Source: Volvox africanus (lineage: Eukaryota; Chlorophyta; Chlorophyceae; Chlamydomonadales; Volvocaceae). From it: DNA of 64,000 nucleotides. The first letter of the stretch is position 1. Each line of letters opens with the position of its first letter. The DNA lies in assembly GCA_030268105.1 (NCBI GenBank), contig BSDZ01000049.1, positions 121,300-185,299 on the forward strand, given 5' to 3'. The translations under genes and the position numbers were made by a program. Shown here piece after piece: positions 30,901 through 39,693 of this stretch. The notes below the pieces were generated by a model. It worked only from the letters and a program-made list of their open reading frames with translations. It had not been told where the DNA came from and ran no database searches.

Positions 30901-31974
30901 CATGCGAACTGCTGCTTTCCTGCCAACAACTTCAGGTTCAGTGTGCTGACAGATAGCAGTGGTTGCATAATTAAAGCAAGGCGCAGGTGTCATCTGATCT
31001 GGTGGCTGTCCGGCAGTAGTAAAGGGTACCTTGCAGACTAGATTCCCCTTGCGCAGGCGCAAAGATTTAGCCTCATAGTCAAGGACAGCCCCATACTGTG
31101 CTAGCGTGGAAGAACCCAAGATATACGTGGCAGCGTCAGTTAGCTCAGGCAACACGTATGGGCGGACATTTAACCTTAAAGGACCTGCAGATAGACGAAG
31201 ATTAACCTGCCCCAAGATAGCCTGCTTACCCCTATCAGCAAGGGTAACTTCTGACCAGGAGCATGGGCTAGGTTTCAGGCCAAGCTGCGTAACCACTGAA
31301 GCCGAAATGAAATCATCACTGGCTCCAGAGTCGGCTAGGGCGGTGAACGTACGACCTGCCGTACTTACGGTGATCAGAGGTACGCCAGCACCTATCAGGG
31401 CAGCAGCTTTAGGCAAGCAGAGAACTGAAATACAGGGTTCAGTCTCAGGCAAGCCCTCCTGAACCGATTTAGGAGCAGCAAACCAGACGTCAACAGAGTA
31501 TGGGCTTCCAGGGAGTTGAACAACCTCACCTGCCATATCAAGGCTATGGAAAAGAGCCGTCCCTGGATTAAACCTTAAGACCCGTTGCATTCCCGACAGA
31601 AAAGAAGGGTTGCGTCGGGACACATACTCAGGCAGCAAGATGCATGCTGAGGTATCAGGGTGTTGACGTTTGCATGCCCTAAAGAGAGCTAATTGCTTCT
31701 GTAGCTCGCAGAGTGAAGAGGGAGTGAACAAGATAGTATGCCCACCCAAGTTAGCGGAGGATAGGGGGCGACCTTGAGGCTCAAACAGATTACAAAAGCC
31801 ATCAAAGCCGGCACGGACAGTTCGTGCATCAAAAGAAAAACGTCTCCCTATCACCTGCTCCACTTGGTTTAAAACAGAGGGCAAAAGAGCCCGTACTGCA
31901 CGGCACTTTGCTACCATCTGGCCCACAGCAAAGACCCCAGGTGGTGATCCCTCTATACCAGCCTGGGCAAGTTC
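27904..31974 (-). CDS. pol: A3 pol (1,340 aa from first ATG), uninterrupted
   Basis: Open from the gag UAG (31975-31977) through ATG 31926 to the stop at 27904. Residues counted from MGQ: N-terminal domain 10-150; protease DSGA near 199; RT with SSIDLQQGY near 497 and YLDD 559-562; RNase H acidic residues near 713, 750, 775 and 817; integrase HHCC at about 906, 913, 943, 946; DDE at about 976, 1037, 1073; chromodomain about 1273-1331 (YAVERILDY ... EYLVKWSGYSSEHNSWEPARNF). All catalytic residues are present. Unusual changes include Met for Thr in NAATVKNRYP and Arg for Gly in LADGGKQ. The order PR-RT-RH-IN-chromodomain identifies a Ty3/gypsy chromovirus. Confidence 0.95.
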   Translation of the reverse strand, partial: ELAQAGIEGSPPGVFAVGQMVAKCRAVRALLPSVLNQVEQVIGRRFSFDARTVRAGFDGFCNLFEPQGRPLSSANLGGHTILFTPSSLCELQKQLALFRACKRQHPDTSACILLPEYVSRRNPSFLSGMQRVLRFNPGTALFHSLDMAGEVVQLPGSPYSVDVWFAAPKSVQEGLPETEPCISVLCLPKAAALIGAGVPLITVSTAGRTFTALADSGASDDFISASVVTQLGLKPSPCSWSEVTLADRGKQAILGQVNLRLSAGPLRLNVRPYVLPELTDAATYILGSSTLAQYGAVLDYEAKSLRLRKGNLVCKVPFTTAGQPPDQMTPAPCFNYATTAICQHTEPEVVGRKAAVRMIRKGAHALLVRPKLYLNATSIPADATDPELEALLQEYADIFQEVPGKPPMRPVDHTIPLVPGAVPVSRPMYRLSPLELDEVKRQVTELLKKGMIRPSTSPYSAPILFVGKKDGTLRMCIDYRGLNAAMVKNRYPLPRVDDLLDKLKDSAFFSSIDLQQGYNQIRIAESDIPKTAFRTPFGHFEYTVLSFGLTNAPATFQAVMDRIFRPYIDKFVICYLDDILVFSKTREEHIQHLRLVFEVLRREQLYAKRSKCHWAQPQVEYLGHIVSQGGIRMDPRKTAVVRDWPVPSNLQELRKFLGLTNYFRKFIERYSVIAAPLTNLTRKGAFSSPEAWTPACQEAFDALKRAISDDILLHFPDYSLPFRVEVITDASIHGTGAVLLQQGRPIAYTSKKFSGAETRYTTGEQEFLAVLHALKEWRCYLEGRPFALKTDHKPLTFLQGVPSLNRRQARWMEYLARFNFDWEYLSGSLNIADALSRHPSLHAAILAVSTRSRSQAKPNFVPSDFTKRLKQAYAADPWFTIHNNTGHLVQEHGLWIRSEGSHRQIVVPNDDSLRRELLSRFHDGPLAGHPGCTRLLELLRRQFWWPRMAKDTENYVLCCDLCQRNKAQSGKAHGHLQPLPIPDAPWESVSMDFIVALPKTEGGYDAVLVLVDRFTKMVHLAPTTSSCTAEQTARLFFDNVVRLHGVPKSVVSDRGTQFASKFWGALGTLVGMRVNLSTAYHPQSDGQTERVNRVLGDMLRNFAGRTPTAWDTYLAAAEFAINNATNRSIGNSPFFLNYGFNPALPVWRELDVNVPAAKTFAKSFVSRLTDAKACLEAAQQRAMDYYNKSKKDVTFTKGQLVMLSTKNLRSLADGSRKLLPRFVGPYPVVRMVGSVAVELQLPSDLRIHPTFHVSLVRPYRGTLPEANDSIPPVTEANPSTWLSGKQTLYAVERILDYRARRVGKGRRKRNVHEYLVKWSGYSSEHNSWEPARNFTPDMKPLLDEARLRAQSKDGPL

Positions 31975-32742
31975 CTAGTGGTCCTTACCCTTATTTTTCT
32001 CCGCCCCCAGCATTGGGCAGGAGTCAACCCTATGTTGGTCGGAACCGCAACGGAGGCACATCCCATGTTGTTTACGGAAATGGAACTCCCGTCTAGTACA
32101 TTTGAATGTGGTTAAATATTCCGCTAGGTTCTGCTTGGGCCCCTTCTTCTGCACGTGGCCCCCTTTTGGGGCCAAGTGCCTCCCCTGCTGTCCGCCGCCC
32201 CTCTTAGACTTACCGGCGCCCTTAACCTGCCGCGGCTGATCCTCGTGCCCGGTGATGCCTGGACGAACGGATGCAGCCCGCGGTTTTTTGGTCGGGGGCG
32301 CCGGGGTCTCCTCGTCAGGGTCGTCGCAGGCCATGTCCTCGTCCTCATGTCCAGTATGAGGAGGCCCAGGTGGCCTGGAACAGGTGCCCGCAACAGCAGC
32401 ACAAGTTGTTGCGGCAGCAGCGGGAGCCATCCCAGGAATATCCACGGCACCAGGTGTCAAATGGTTTGACACTACAGCAGGGCCATGAACATAAAAAGGG
32501 GATGGGGCATAAATAGGTGATGTAGGTGCCTCAGGGGATGCTGTGCCGCCTTGCCTGGGAATAGGTGAAGGCTGGTTCGGAAGGTCGATACCGCCTGCCA
32601 CAGCAGCATTTGGTGGCTGTGTCAACCTAGAGAGCCATTCCCACCTATTCGCTTGGCTAGCATTAGCAGCAATCCGGCCAACAAACTGAAAGGTGTTGGC
32701 AGCAAGAGCCGAGACAGCATTCGCTAAGTTCGAGGCTTGCAT
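31975..32742 (-). CDS. gag: A3 gag lacking the capsid domain (255 aa)
   Basis: Keeps the helical N-terminus (MQASNLANAVSALAANTF), a Pro-rich stretch, the basic linker and the zinc knuckle CLRCGSDQHRVDSC. It lacks the 204 residues containing the capsid domain. The join reads GHEDE-DMACDD and stays in frame. On the element strand the excised block in full copies is GAG|GTGATAAAA...TCGGTACAG|GAC, a textbook 3' splice site and an acceptable 5' site. The product could bind nucleic acid but not build a normal capsid. The alternative is a chance deletion at a short homology. Confidence 0.9.
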   Translation of the reverse strand: MQASNLANAVSALAANTFQFVGRIAANASQANRWEWLSRLTQPPNAAVAGGIDLPNQPSPIPRQGGTASPEAPTSPIYAPSPFYVHGPAVVSNHLTPGAVDIPGMAPAAAATTCAAVAGTCSRPPGPPHTGHEDEDMACDDPDEETPAPPTKKPRAASVRPGITGHEDQPRQVKGAGKSKRGGGQQGRHLAPKGGHVQKKGPKQNLAEYLTTFKCTRREFHFRKQHGMCLRCGSDQHRVDSCPMLGAEKNKGKDH

Positions 32743-33046
32743 ATTGTATGCCTGAAAGCCTAACAGATCGAACTGCGAGTGACTGTTCTGGCGAAAGGCA
32801 AAGCAAAGGCAAGGACCAGGGCCTACCCAACGCTTGGATGCCTTCGATGAACTTCAAAAATTTTGAAGTCCGCGTGTGAAGTTGATTTGCGATGGATCGG
32901 AGTGACTGGGCAGAGGTGCCGCTCCGAAGGGTCTGAGGTGTTGACACGGTGGTAGCCGCAGCGAAAATGGCGGCGCTCAGCTCCTCAGGCAATGTCTCCA
33001 TGTCCAGAGGGATGTCGGCAGGAGGAAGATCGTGGTCGATGTCCAT
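32743..33046 (-). CDS. A3 gag leader ORF, already spliced
   Basis: Opens with MDIDHDLPPADIPLDMETL, runs through the exon junction (between 32947 and 32946: ACCACCG|TGTCAACACC) and continues as STPQTLRSGTSAQSLRSIAN. It continues past gag ATG 32742 in another frame and stops at 32663; gag is in the +1 frame. A GTAGGC...GTTAG segment of 67 bp near 32760-32830 could be a second small intron that would fuse leader and gag in frame, but it is retained here. It may alternatively be an upstream ORF. Confidence 0.5.
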
Positions 33047-33178
33047 TTATAAAAGGGCAGCTTGAGTGGCTTGAGCGCGTTGCGCGGTTAGAGTGGCTTG
33101 AGCAGTTACCACAGAAAGACTTGAGAAGGCTTGAACGATTTCAGCGGAAGACTTGACGAGACGTCCCAGGGAGGAACG

Positions 33179-33190
33179 GTCTCGATACCA
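33179..33190 (-). promoter_or_regulatory. A3 primer-binding site
   Basis: Minus-strand TGGTATCGAGAC, three bases (AGC) from the 5' LTR; identical to the family B site. Confidence 0.65.
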
Positions 33191-33193
33191 GCT

Positions 33194-33616
33194 TGTTGTA
33201 TATGGTACCCACGAAGGGTGGTATCAAAAGATACCGGTTGTTGTGCCAGAGCCCGATTAAGTAGAGCCGCCGACTAGGTCGTACTTGAGAGACCATAAGG
33301 CCTCGAACCGGGCGTGACCTTCAGAAGTCACCACTACAACCGGAGATTCAGTGAACCAGGAACCAGATGTTCCACCATTTACCATTCAGGCGGTAAATGG
33401 CCCATTCCATACAGGTTATGGAGTAACCGACAGGTTCGGATGTTTCAGGAAGTCGGTTAGTATTGGTCGTCGACAGCCGAGACCAAATCCACAAATCGAA
33501 TGCCAGATGGAAACATGAAACAGTTAATATGATAATTAAATATATTATATTATAAAATAATAAACAGATAATTATTATATCTTAATGAATTACCGAAATG
33601 CATTAAGGATACAACG
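33194..33616 (-). repeat. A3 5' LTR
   Basis: 423 bp, with TTCGGATG and AACAGATA variants. The terminal ACAACA reads ACAACG, so the outermost CA is mutated. TATA-rich U3 stretch at about 33538-33565. Confidence 0.95.
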
Positions 33617-33621
33617 GTTGG

Positions 33622-35515
33622 AGGGCACTGGCCAATCCCGAACAACAGCAGTTTTCCGGGGGTCCATCTGTATGCCACCCTGAGACACTATATGCCCCAG
33701 ATACTCCACCTGTGGTTGCGCCCAGTGGCACTTAGAACGCTTAGCATACAGCTGCTCACGCCGCAGAACCTCAAAGACCAGGCGGAGGTGTTGTACGTGC
33801 TCCTCACGGGTCTTTGAAAACACCAGGATATCGTCCAGATAACAGATGACGAATTTGTCGATGTATGGCCTGAAGATGCGGTCCATGACGGCTTGGAACG
33901 TTGCAGGGGCGTTCGTCAGTCCGAAACTAAGGACGGTATATTCAAAATGGCCAAACGGCGTACGGAAAGCCGTTTTAGGGATGTCAGATTCTGCTATACG
34001 AATCTGATTATACCCCTGCTGGAGGTCAATAGAGCTAAAGAATGCAGAATCTTTTAGCTTATCCAGCAGATCATCGACACGTGGGAGGGGGTAACGGTTC
34101 TTAACTGTTGCGGCATTTAACCCCCTATAGTCAATGCACATTCTCAGAGTCCCATCCTTCTTTCCCACAAACAGAATAGGGGCGGAGTATGGGGATGTGC
34201 TTGGCCGTATCATACCTTTTTTCAGCAGCTCAGTAACCTGTCGTTTGACCTCGTCCAGCTCCAAGGGGCTTAGCCGATACATGGGGCGGGAAACGGGTAC
34301 TGCACCAGGCACCAAAGGTATGGTGTGATCCACAGGCCGCATTGGAGGCTTACCAGGGACCTCCTGGAATATATCTGCATATTCCTGTAACAGGGCCTCA
34401 AGCTCAGGGTCAGTGGCATCAGCTGGGATAGAAGTTGCATTCAGGTGCAACTTGGGCCGTACTAGTAAAGCATGGGCCCCCTTGCGAATCATGCGAACTG
34501 CTGCTTTTCTGCCAACAACTTCAGGTTCAGTGTGCTGACAGATAGCAGTGGTTGCATAATTAAAGCAAGGCGCAGGTGTCATCTGATCTGGTGGCTGTCC
34601 GGCAGTAGTAAAGGGTACCTTGCAGACTAGATTCCCCTTGCGCAGGCGCAAAGATTTAGCCTCATAGTCAAGGACAGCCCCATACTGTGCTAGCGTGGAA
34701 GAACCCAAGATATACGTGGCAGCGTCAGTTAGCTCAGGCAACACGTATGGGCGGACATTTAACCTTAAAGGACCTGCAGATAGACGAAGATTTACCTGCC
34801 CCAAGATAGCCTGCTTACCCCCATCAGCAAGGGTAACTTCTGACCAGGAGCATGGGCTAGGTTTCAGGCCAAGCTGCGTAACCACTGAAGCCGAAATGAA
34901 ATCATCACTGGCTCCAGAGTCGGCTAGGGCGGTGAACGTACGACCTGCCGTACTTACGGTGATCAGAGGTACGCCAGCACCTATCAGGGCAGCAGCTTTA
35001 GGCAAGCAGAGAACTGAAATACAGGGTTCAGTCTCAGGCAAGCCCTCCTGAACCGATTTAGGAGCAGCAAACCAGACGTCAACAGAGTATGGGCTTCCAG
35101 GGAGTTGAACAACCTCACCTGCCATATCAAGGCTATGGAAAAGAGCCGTCCCTGGATTAAACCTTAAGACCCGTTGCATTCCCGACAGAAAAGAAGGGTT
35201 GCGTCGGGACACATACTCAGGCAGCAAGATGCATGCTGAGGTATCAGGGTGTTGACGTTTGCATGCCCTAAAGAGAGCTAATTGCTTCTGTAGCTCGCAG
35301 AGTGAAGAGGGAGTGAACAAGATAGTATGCCCACCCAAGTTAGCGGAGGATAGGGGGCGACCTTGAGGCTCAAACAGATTACAAAAGCCATCAAAGCCGG
35401 GACGGACAGTTCGTGCATCAAAAGAAAAACGTCTCCCTATCACCTGCTCCACTTGGTTTAAAACAGAGGGCAAAAGAGCCCGTACTGCACGGCACTTTGC
35501 TACCATCTGGCCCAC
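33622..35515 (-). pseudogene. A2 pol, N-terminal half (to RT)
   Basis: From MGQMVAK through the N-terminal domain, protease (LADSGASDDF) and RT (YLDD) to DWPVPSN, where A3 interrupts. The open frame continues to 33590 within A3 LTR sequence. Gag UAG upstream at 35564-35566 is in the same frame. Carries Gln for Arg in GGIRMDPRK. Confidence 0.92.
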
Positions 35516-35563
35516 AGCAAAGACCCCAGGTGGTGATCCCTCTATACCAACCTGGGCAAGTTC

Positions 35564-35566
35564 CTA
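35564..35566 (-). promoter_or_regulatory. gag-pol UAG, candidate readthrough stop (A2)
   Basis: CAC UAG GAA CTT GCC; gag and pol ATG are in the same frame (16 codons apart) with no other stop. The same arrangement is at 18092 (A1), 31975 (A3), 56493 (A7) and 63970 (A6). Confidence 0.7.
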
Positions 35567-36943
35567 GTGGTCCTTACCCTTATTTTTCTCCGCCCCTAGC
35601 ATTGGGCAGGAGTCAACCCTATGTTGGTCGGAACCGCAACGGAGGCACATCCCATGTTGTTTACGAAAATGGAACTCCCGTCTAGTACATTTGAATGTGG
35701 TTAAATATTCCGCTAGGTTCTGCTTGGGCCCCTTCTTCTGCACGTGGCCCCCTTTTGGGGCCAAGTGCCTCCCCTGCTGTCCGCCGCCCCTCTTAGACTT
35801 ACCGGCGCCCTTAACCTGCCGCGGCTGATCCTCGTGCCCGGTGATGCCTGGACGAACGGATGCAGCCCGCGGTTTTTTGGTCGGGGGCGCCGGGGTCTCC
35901 TCGTCAGGGTCGTCGCAGGCCATATCCTGTACCGACAGCATGTTCATTTTGGGACGGGCCAGTTTGTCAGATTCCCGTCGGGCCAGTAACCTAAGTTCAG
36001 CTCCCAGGGAGAACTGAACCAAGTCTGTATATGACTTAAAGGTTTTACCCGACAGGTCAGTTGCACAGTCCCCACTAAGGTCGGATGAGAGGCCCTGCTG
36101 AAACCAAAACACACGCTCACTATCAGACAGGTCCGCAATGGGCGTGACAAGAGCCTCAAAGCGGCTCTGATAGGCAGAGACAGTTTCTCCAGGGCGCATG
36201 CGATATTTGCCAGCATTTAATTTCAGGCGTGCCTCAGTGTCACGTGACTGGACCTGGGGTGCAAAACGGACAAGCAGTGCTTCTAGCAGTTCCTCAGATG
36301 TATAAGAATCCCTTGCGTTAGTCCATTGATCGTGCCATAATCTTGCCGCGCCTTCAAAGGCAGTGGCCAAGAAAAGACGGCGCGTAGAGTCCTGTTGACC
36401 CCCACGGGCTGTGGCAAAGTAGTTCCTAACATTACGGACAAAGGCCCGTGTTAGAGGCGCAGCAACTCGTCCTAAATCAGAAAGCTTAACATCCATAGGG
36501 ATATTCAGCTTAGGCACTGCGATCGCTATTTTTATCACCTCATCCTCATGTCCAGTATGAGGAGGCCCAGGTGGCCTGGCAGAGGTGCCCGCAACAGCAG
36601 CACAAGTTGTTGCGGCAGCAGCGGGAGCCATCCCAGGAATATCCACGGCACCAGGTGTCAAATGGTTTGACACTACAGCAGGGCCATGAACATAAAAAGG
36701 GGATGGGGCATAAATAGGTGATGTAGGTGCCTCAGGGGATGCTGTGCCGCCTTGCCTGGGAATAGGTGAAGGCTGGTTCGGAAGGTCGATGCCACCTGCC
36801 ACAGCAGCATTTGGTGGCTGTGTCAACCTAGAGAGCCATTCCCACCTATTCGCTTGGCTAGCATTAGCAGCAATCCGGCCAACAAACTGAAAGGTGTTGG
36901 CAGCAAGAGCCGAGACAGCATTCGCTAAGTTCGAGGCTTGCAT
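35564..36943 (-). CDS. gag: A2 gag, full length (459 aa)
   Basis: Helical N-terminus, Pro-rich region (about residues 50-130), capsid domain (about 135-335, with AARLWHDQWTNARDSYTSEEL and YQSRFEALVTPIADL), basic Gly/Lys/Arg-rich linker, and a canonical zinc knuckle CX2CX4HX4C (CLRCGSDQHRVDSC). It ends in TAG, in frame with pol. It contains the 612-bp GT-AG block (35927-36538) that is missing from A3. Similar in layout to family B gag but clearly diverged. Confidence 0.92.
   Translation of the reverse strand: MQASNLANAVSALAANTFQFVGRIAANASQANRWEWLSRLTQPPNAAVAGGIDLPNQPSPIPRQGGTASPEAPTSPIYAPSPFYVHGPAVVSNHLTPGAVDIPGMAPAAAATTCAAVAGTSARPPGPPHTGHEDEVIKIAIAVPKLNIPMDVKLSDLGRVAAPLTRAFVRNVRNYFATARGGQQDSTRRLFLATAFEGAARLWHDQWTNARDSYTSEELLEALLVRFAPQVQSRDTEARLKLNAGKYRMRPGETVSAYQSRFEALVTPIADLSDSERVFWFQQGLSSDLSGDCATDLSGKTFKSYTDLVQFSLGAELRLLARRESDKLARPKMNMLSVQDMACDDPDEETPAPPTKKPRAASVRPGITGHEDQPRQVKGAGKSKRGGGQQGRHLAPKGGHVQKKGPKQNLAEYLTTFKCTRREFHFRKQHGMCLRCGSDQHRVDSCPMLGAEKNKGKDH
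35927..36538 (-). other. Candidate alternative intron inside gag (612 bp)
   Basis: Element-sense ends are GTGATAAAAA...TGTCGGTACAG. The length is a multiple of three and the block is open, so it is retained as coding in full gag and removable without frameshift. A3 is exactly the removed form. Confidence 0.6.
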
Positions 36944-37147
36944 ATTGTATGCCTGAAAGCCTAACAGATCGAACTGCGAGTGACTGTTCTGGCGAAAGGC
37001 AAAGCAAAGGCAAGGACCAGGGCCTACCCAACGCTTGGATGCCTTCGATGAACTTCAAAAATTTTGAAGTCCGCGCATGAAGTTGATTTGCGATGGATCG
37101 GAGTGACTGGGCAGAAGTGCCGCTCCGACGGGTCTGAGGTGTTGACA

Positions 37148-37497
37148 CTGCAGAAGCACTCACGGTGGTTGGAACAAACACAATACCTTTCAAGTAATAG
37201 AGATATATATGTATTAGTGAAAGCCGAAGTGAATTCACGAAGTCGACTCCTCGTTGGATTCGATGCGAAGGTTAGTACCCGCAACTACAGGGATTCCTCA
37301 GCAAAACTGCAATACAAGTTCTAGATAGAAAGCAGTGTTGCAGGAAGATATTACCTAACAGAGAAGGCAGAATTGTCTAGGTCGCGAGCCACGTTGACCG
37401 CGACTAACTTAGAGATTGACTTTAACAGAAAGCACAGCCAAACTCACAGAGAGCAGGTTCTAAGTGTCACTAGACTAATTTCGTGAATATTACAGAC
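37148..37497 (-). other. Intron in A2 gag leader (350 bp)
   Basis: Element-sense GTCTGTAATATTC...GTGCTTCTGCAG, phase 1, between exon ends GCTACCACCG and TGTCAACACC. A3 has the two exons joined exactly. Family B has a 71-bp intron at the equivalent place. Confidence 0.8.
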
Positions 37498-37597
37498 CGG
37501 TGGTAGCCGCAGCGAAAATGGCGGCGCTCAGCTCCTCAGGCAATGTCTCCATGTCCAGAGGGATGTCGGCAGGAGGAAGATCGTGGTCGATGTCCAT
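37498..37597 (-). CDS. A2 gag leader exon 1
   Basis: MDIDHDLPPADIPLDMETL, then PEELSAAIFAAATT, 33 codons plus one base. TTATAAA lies directly upstream of the ATG. Exon 2 follows the intron at 37147-36944 and overlaps gag in another frame. Confidence 0.55.
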
Positions 37598-37729
37598 TTA
37601 TAAAAGGGCAGCTTGAGTGGCTTGAGCGCGTTGCGCGGTTAGAGTGGCTTGAGCAGTTACCACAGAAAGACTTGAGAAGGCTTGAACGATTTCAGCGGAA
37701 GACTTGACGAGACGTCCCAGGGAGGAACA

Positions 37730-37741
37730 GTCTCGATACCA
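37730..37741 (-). promoter_or_regulatory. A2 primer-binding site
   Basis: TGGTATCGAGAC on the minus strand, three bases inside the 5' LTR boundary. Confidence 0.65.
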
Positions 37742-37744
37742 GCT

Positions 37745-38167
37745 TGTTGTATATGGTACCCACGAAGGGTGGTATCAAAAGATACCGGTTGTTGTGCCAG
37801 AGCCCGATTAAGTAGAGCCGCCGATTAGGTCGTACTTGAGAGACCATAAGGCCTCGAACCGGGCGTGACCTTCAGAAGTCACCACTACAACCGGAGATTC
37901 AGTGAACCAGGAACCAGATGTTCCACCATTTACCATTCAGGCGGTAAATGGCCCATTCCATACAGGTTATGGAGTAACCGACAGGTTCTGATGTTTCAGG
38001 AAGTCGGTTAGTATTGGTCGTCGACAGCCGAGACCAAATCCACAAATCGAATGCCAGATGGAAACATGAAACAGTTAATATGATAATTAAATATATTATA
38101 TTATAAAATAATAAACAGATAATTATTATATCTTAATGAATTACCGAAATGCATTAAGGATACAACA
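37745..38167 (-). repeat. A2 5' LTR
   Basis: 423 bp; followed by ATAAA (38168-38172) and C3. Carries private change GATTAGGTCG. Confidence 0.95.
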
Positions 38168-38172
38168 ATAAA

Positions 38173-38470
38173 CCCCCTGCAAAGCCTATCCCAACCGTCT
38201 CAAAACATGGCAGGCTGACCAAATCTCTAAAGTTACCCTCCAGGCCTCCCCTACCATCACTCGCTAATAGGGCTGGGTTGCCCCAGAGAGGGGCATTGAA
38301 GACCCAGGAGCCTGGGTCTACCTGCATTTAGTCCACATTAATTGACAGGGACAGGTTGTCAAAGGCACTCAACATATGCTCCAAGGTTGGACCTTCTTGC
38401 TGGCACGCACAATCTACTTGCCACGGCCCTGCTGATTCCCCCCTATTCACGGAGGTACAGAGCTTATATA
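38173..38470 (-). pseudogene. Possible LINE remnant (C3 copy)
   Basis: Third copy of the WVFNAPLWGNP fragment, cut at its 3' side by the A2 insertion. Confidence 0.28.
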
Positions 38471-39346
38471 TTAGCTTATAGACTCGGTTTGGGTAGGCCC
38501 GGCTGTCACGGTCGTGTAAACAAGTTATAACGCACGCCCGTCATAAGCCCCACAAAGGAAATGGGCTCTGCTCACGCGTCACGCAATAACAACATATTCC
38601 ATTGCTCACACCAAATCTTCCTCTTCATTTTCCCTTCGTGTTGAATTTGATGCCTGGCGCGAACCCCAAGCTATCGCGGCTATGAGCTATCGCGGCGCAG
38701 GGACAAACATGAAACTCTGCAAAATCTCTACAGTGTTTTGTTTACAATTGAGAAGGAAAAAGTGCATTTGAGAAGGAAAAGATACAAGAGATACAACCCG
38801 GTGCCACGGTGGGAAAATGGTGAATATCACGTGTGAAATGTGAAATACACTCCGCCAGTATTAGTATAGTCCTGGATGTATTTACAATTATGATATAATG
38901 TATATGATTACAATACGCCGGAAACTGATGTAAGAAATAAATATAGGCCTTATACCGTATTGTAATACGGTAGCAGCCCTGCCGTACAGTGTGTCGTCAG
39001 CCGCGGCGCCGCTGCCTTTGGCCTTGCTCTCCTCGCCCTCACCCTCGCCAACCTAACATTCAACGGAGGGCGCGATCAGGGCCAAGTAAGAACGCCCCCT
39101 CGACCACAAACCTAGCAGCACGCCCGCCCGCGGATCTACCGCCCTCCAGCCGTCCTCGCCTTCAGCTATGCTGGACCAGTCCATGCATCAGAACACGCAG
39201 CTCGGTCGGTCAGCGGCGCCACCAACACACGTCAAAACACACACGCGCTTCCCCTTCCCCCCTCCCCTTTTTTGTAGGTGGGAAAGCGCGAGAAACCGTG
39301 AAAGACTAACCGAACCAAAGTCTTCCAGTCGGCCCCCTTCCCTCGC
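38471..39346. other. Spacer without a supported gene (C3)
   Basis: As 191-1104, with a few private substitutions (for example GTATTTACAATTATG near 38877). Confidence 0.6.
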
Positions 39347-39436
39347 CTCCTCCCACACCACGCCACACTTGGGGCCATTGACGTAGTGCACCTCGTCGAA
39401 CACCAACACCTCCACATCCCGGATGATGTCGGCTCC
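39347..39436 (-). pseudogene. Captured SKI2-type helicase exon (C3 copy)
   Basis: Same 30 residues and same flanks as 1105-1194. Confidence 0.72.
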
Positions 39437-39693
39437 CTACCAGGCGGGGGAAGGAACGACGGGAAAGGGGCCATGGGAGGAAGGGAGGGAGGTCCAGGGA
39501 GGGAGGGAGGGGTAGTAGGATGTGTAGACTTGGGTAGTAAGACAGGAAGGCGGGATGGTGGTGGTGATGAGTGGATTGTGAAGAGTGAAGTGGGAAGGGG
39601 AGGGGTTGAGCATGCGGACGCGCCAGGGAGGGCCAACTAGGAGGCAGAGCGCAGGTGGGTGGGCCGAGGGGCTGCAGCCCCCAAACCGCACCT

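Larger units (their letters stand above)
27412..33616 (-). mobile_element. Ty3/gypsy chromovirus A3, spliced-form copy (6,205 bp)
   Basis: Complete element with both LTRs, inserted in A2 pol with duplication GTTGG (27407-27411 and 33617-33621). It is exactly 962 bp shorter than A2: 350 bp are gone from the leader and 612 bp from gag. Each missing block starts with GT and ends with AG in the element's sense, and is joined without added or lost bases. It is therefore best explained as the reverse-transcribed copy of a spliced RNA. The last base of its 5' LTR boundary (33616) is G, not A. The LTRs otherwise differ at two positions. Confidence 0.95.
24791..38167 (-). mobile_element. Ty3/gypsy chromovirus A2, full length, interrupted by A3
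   Basis: Both LTRs present (24791-25213 and 37745-38167), flanked by ATAAA (24786-24790 and 38168-38172). Removing A3 and its 5-bp duplication leaves 7,167 bp. Leader, intron, gag and pol are all present; pol is split at the GTTGG site by A3. The LTRs differ at about three positions (ACTAGGTTG/ATTAGGTCG and AACGGATA/AACAGATA). It descends from the same insertion as A1. Confidence 0.95.
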
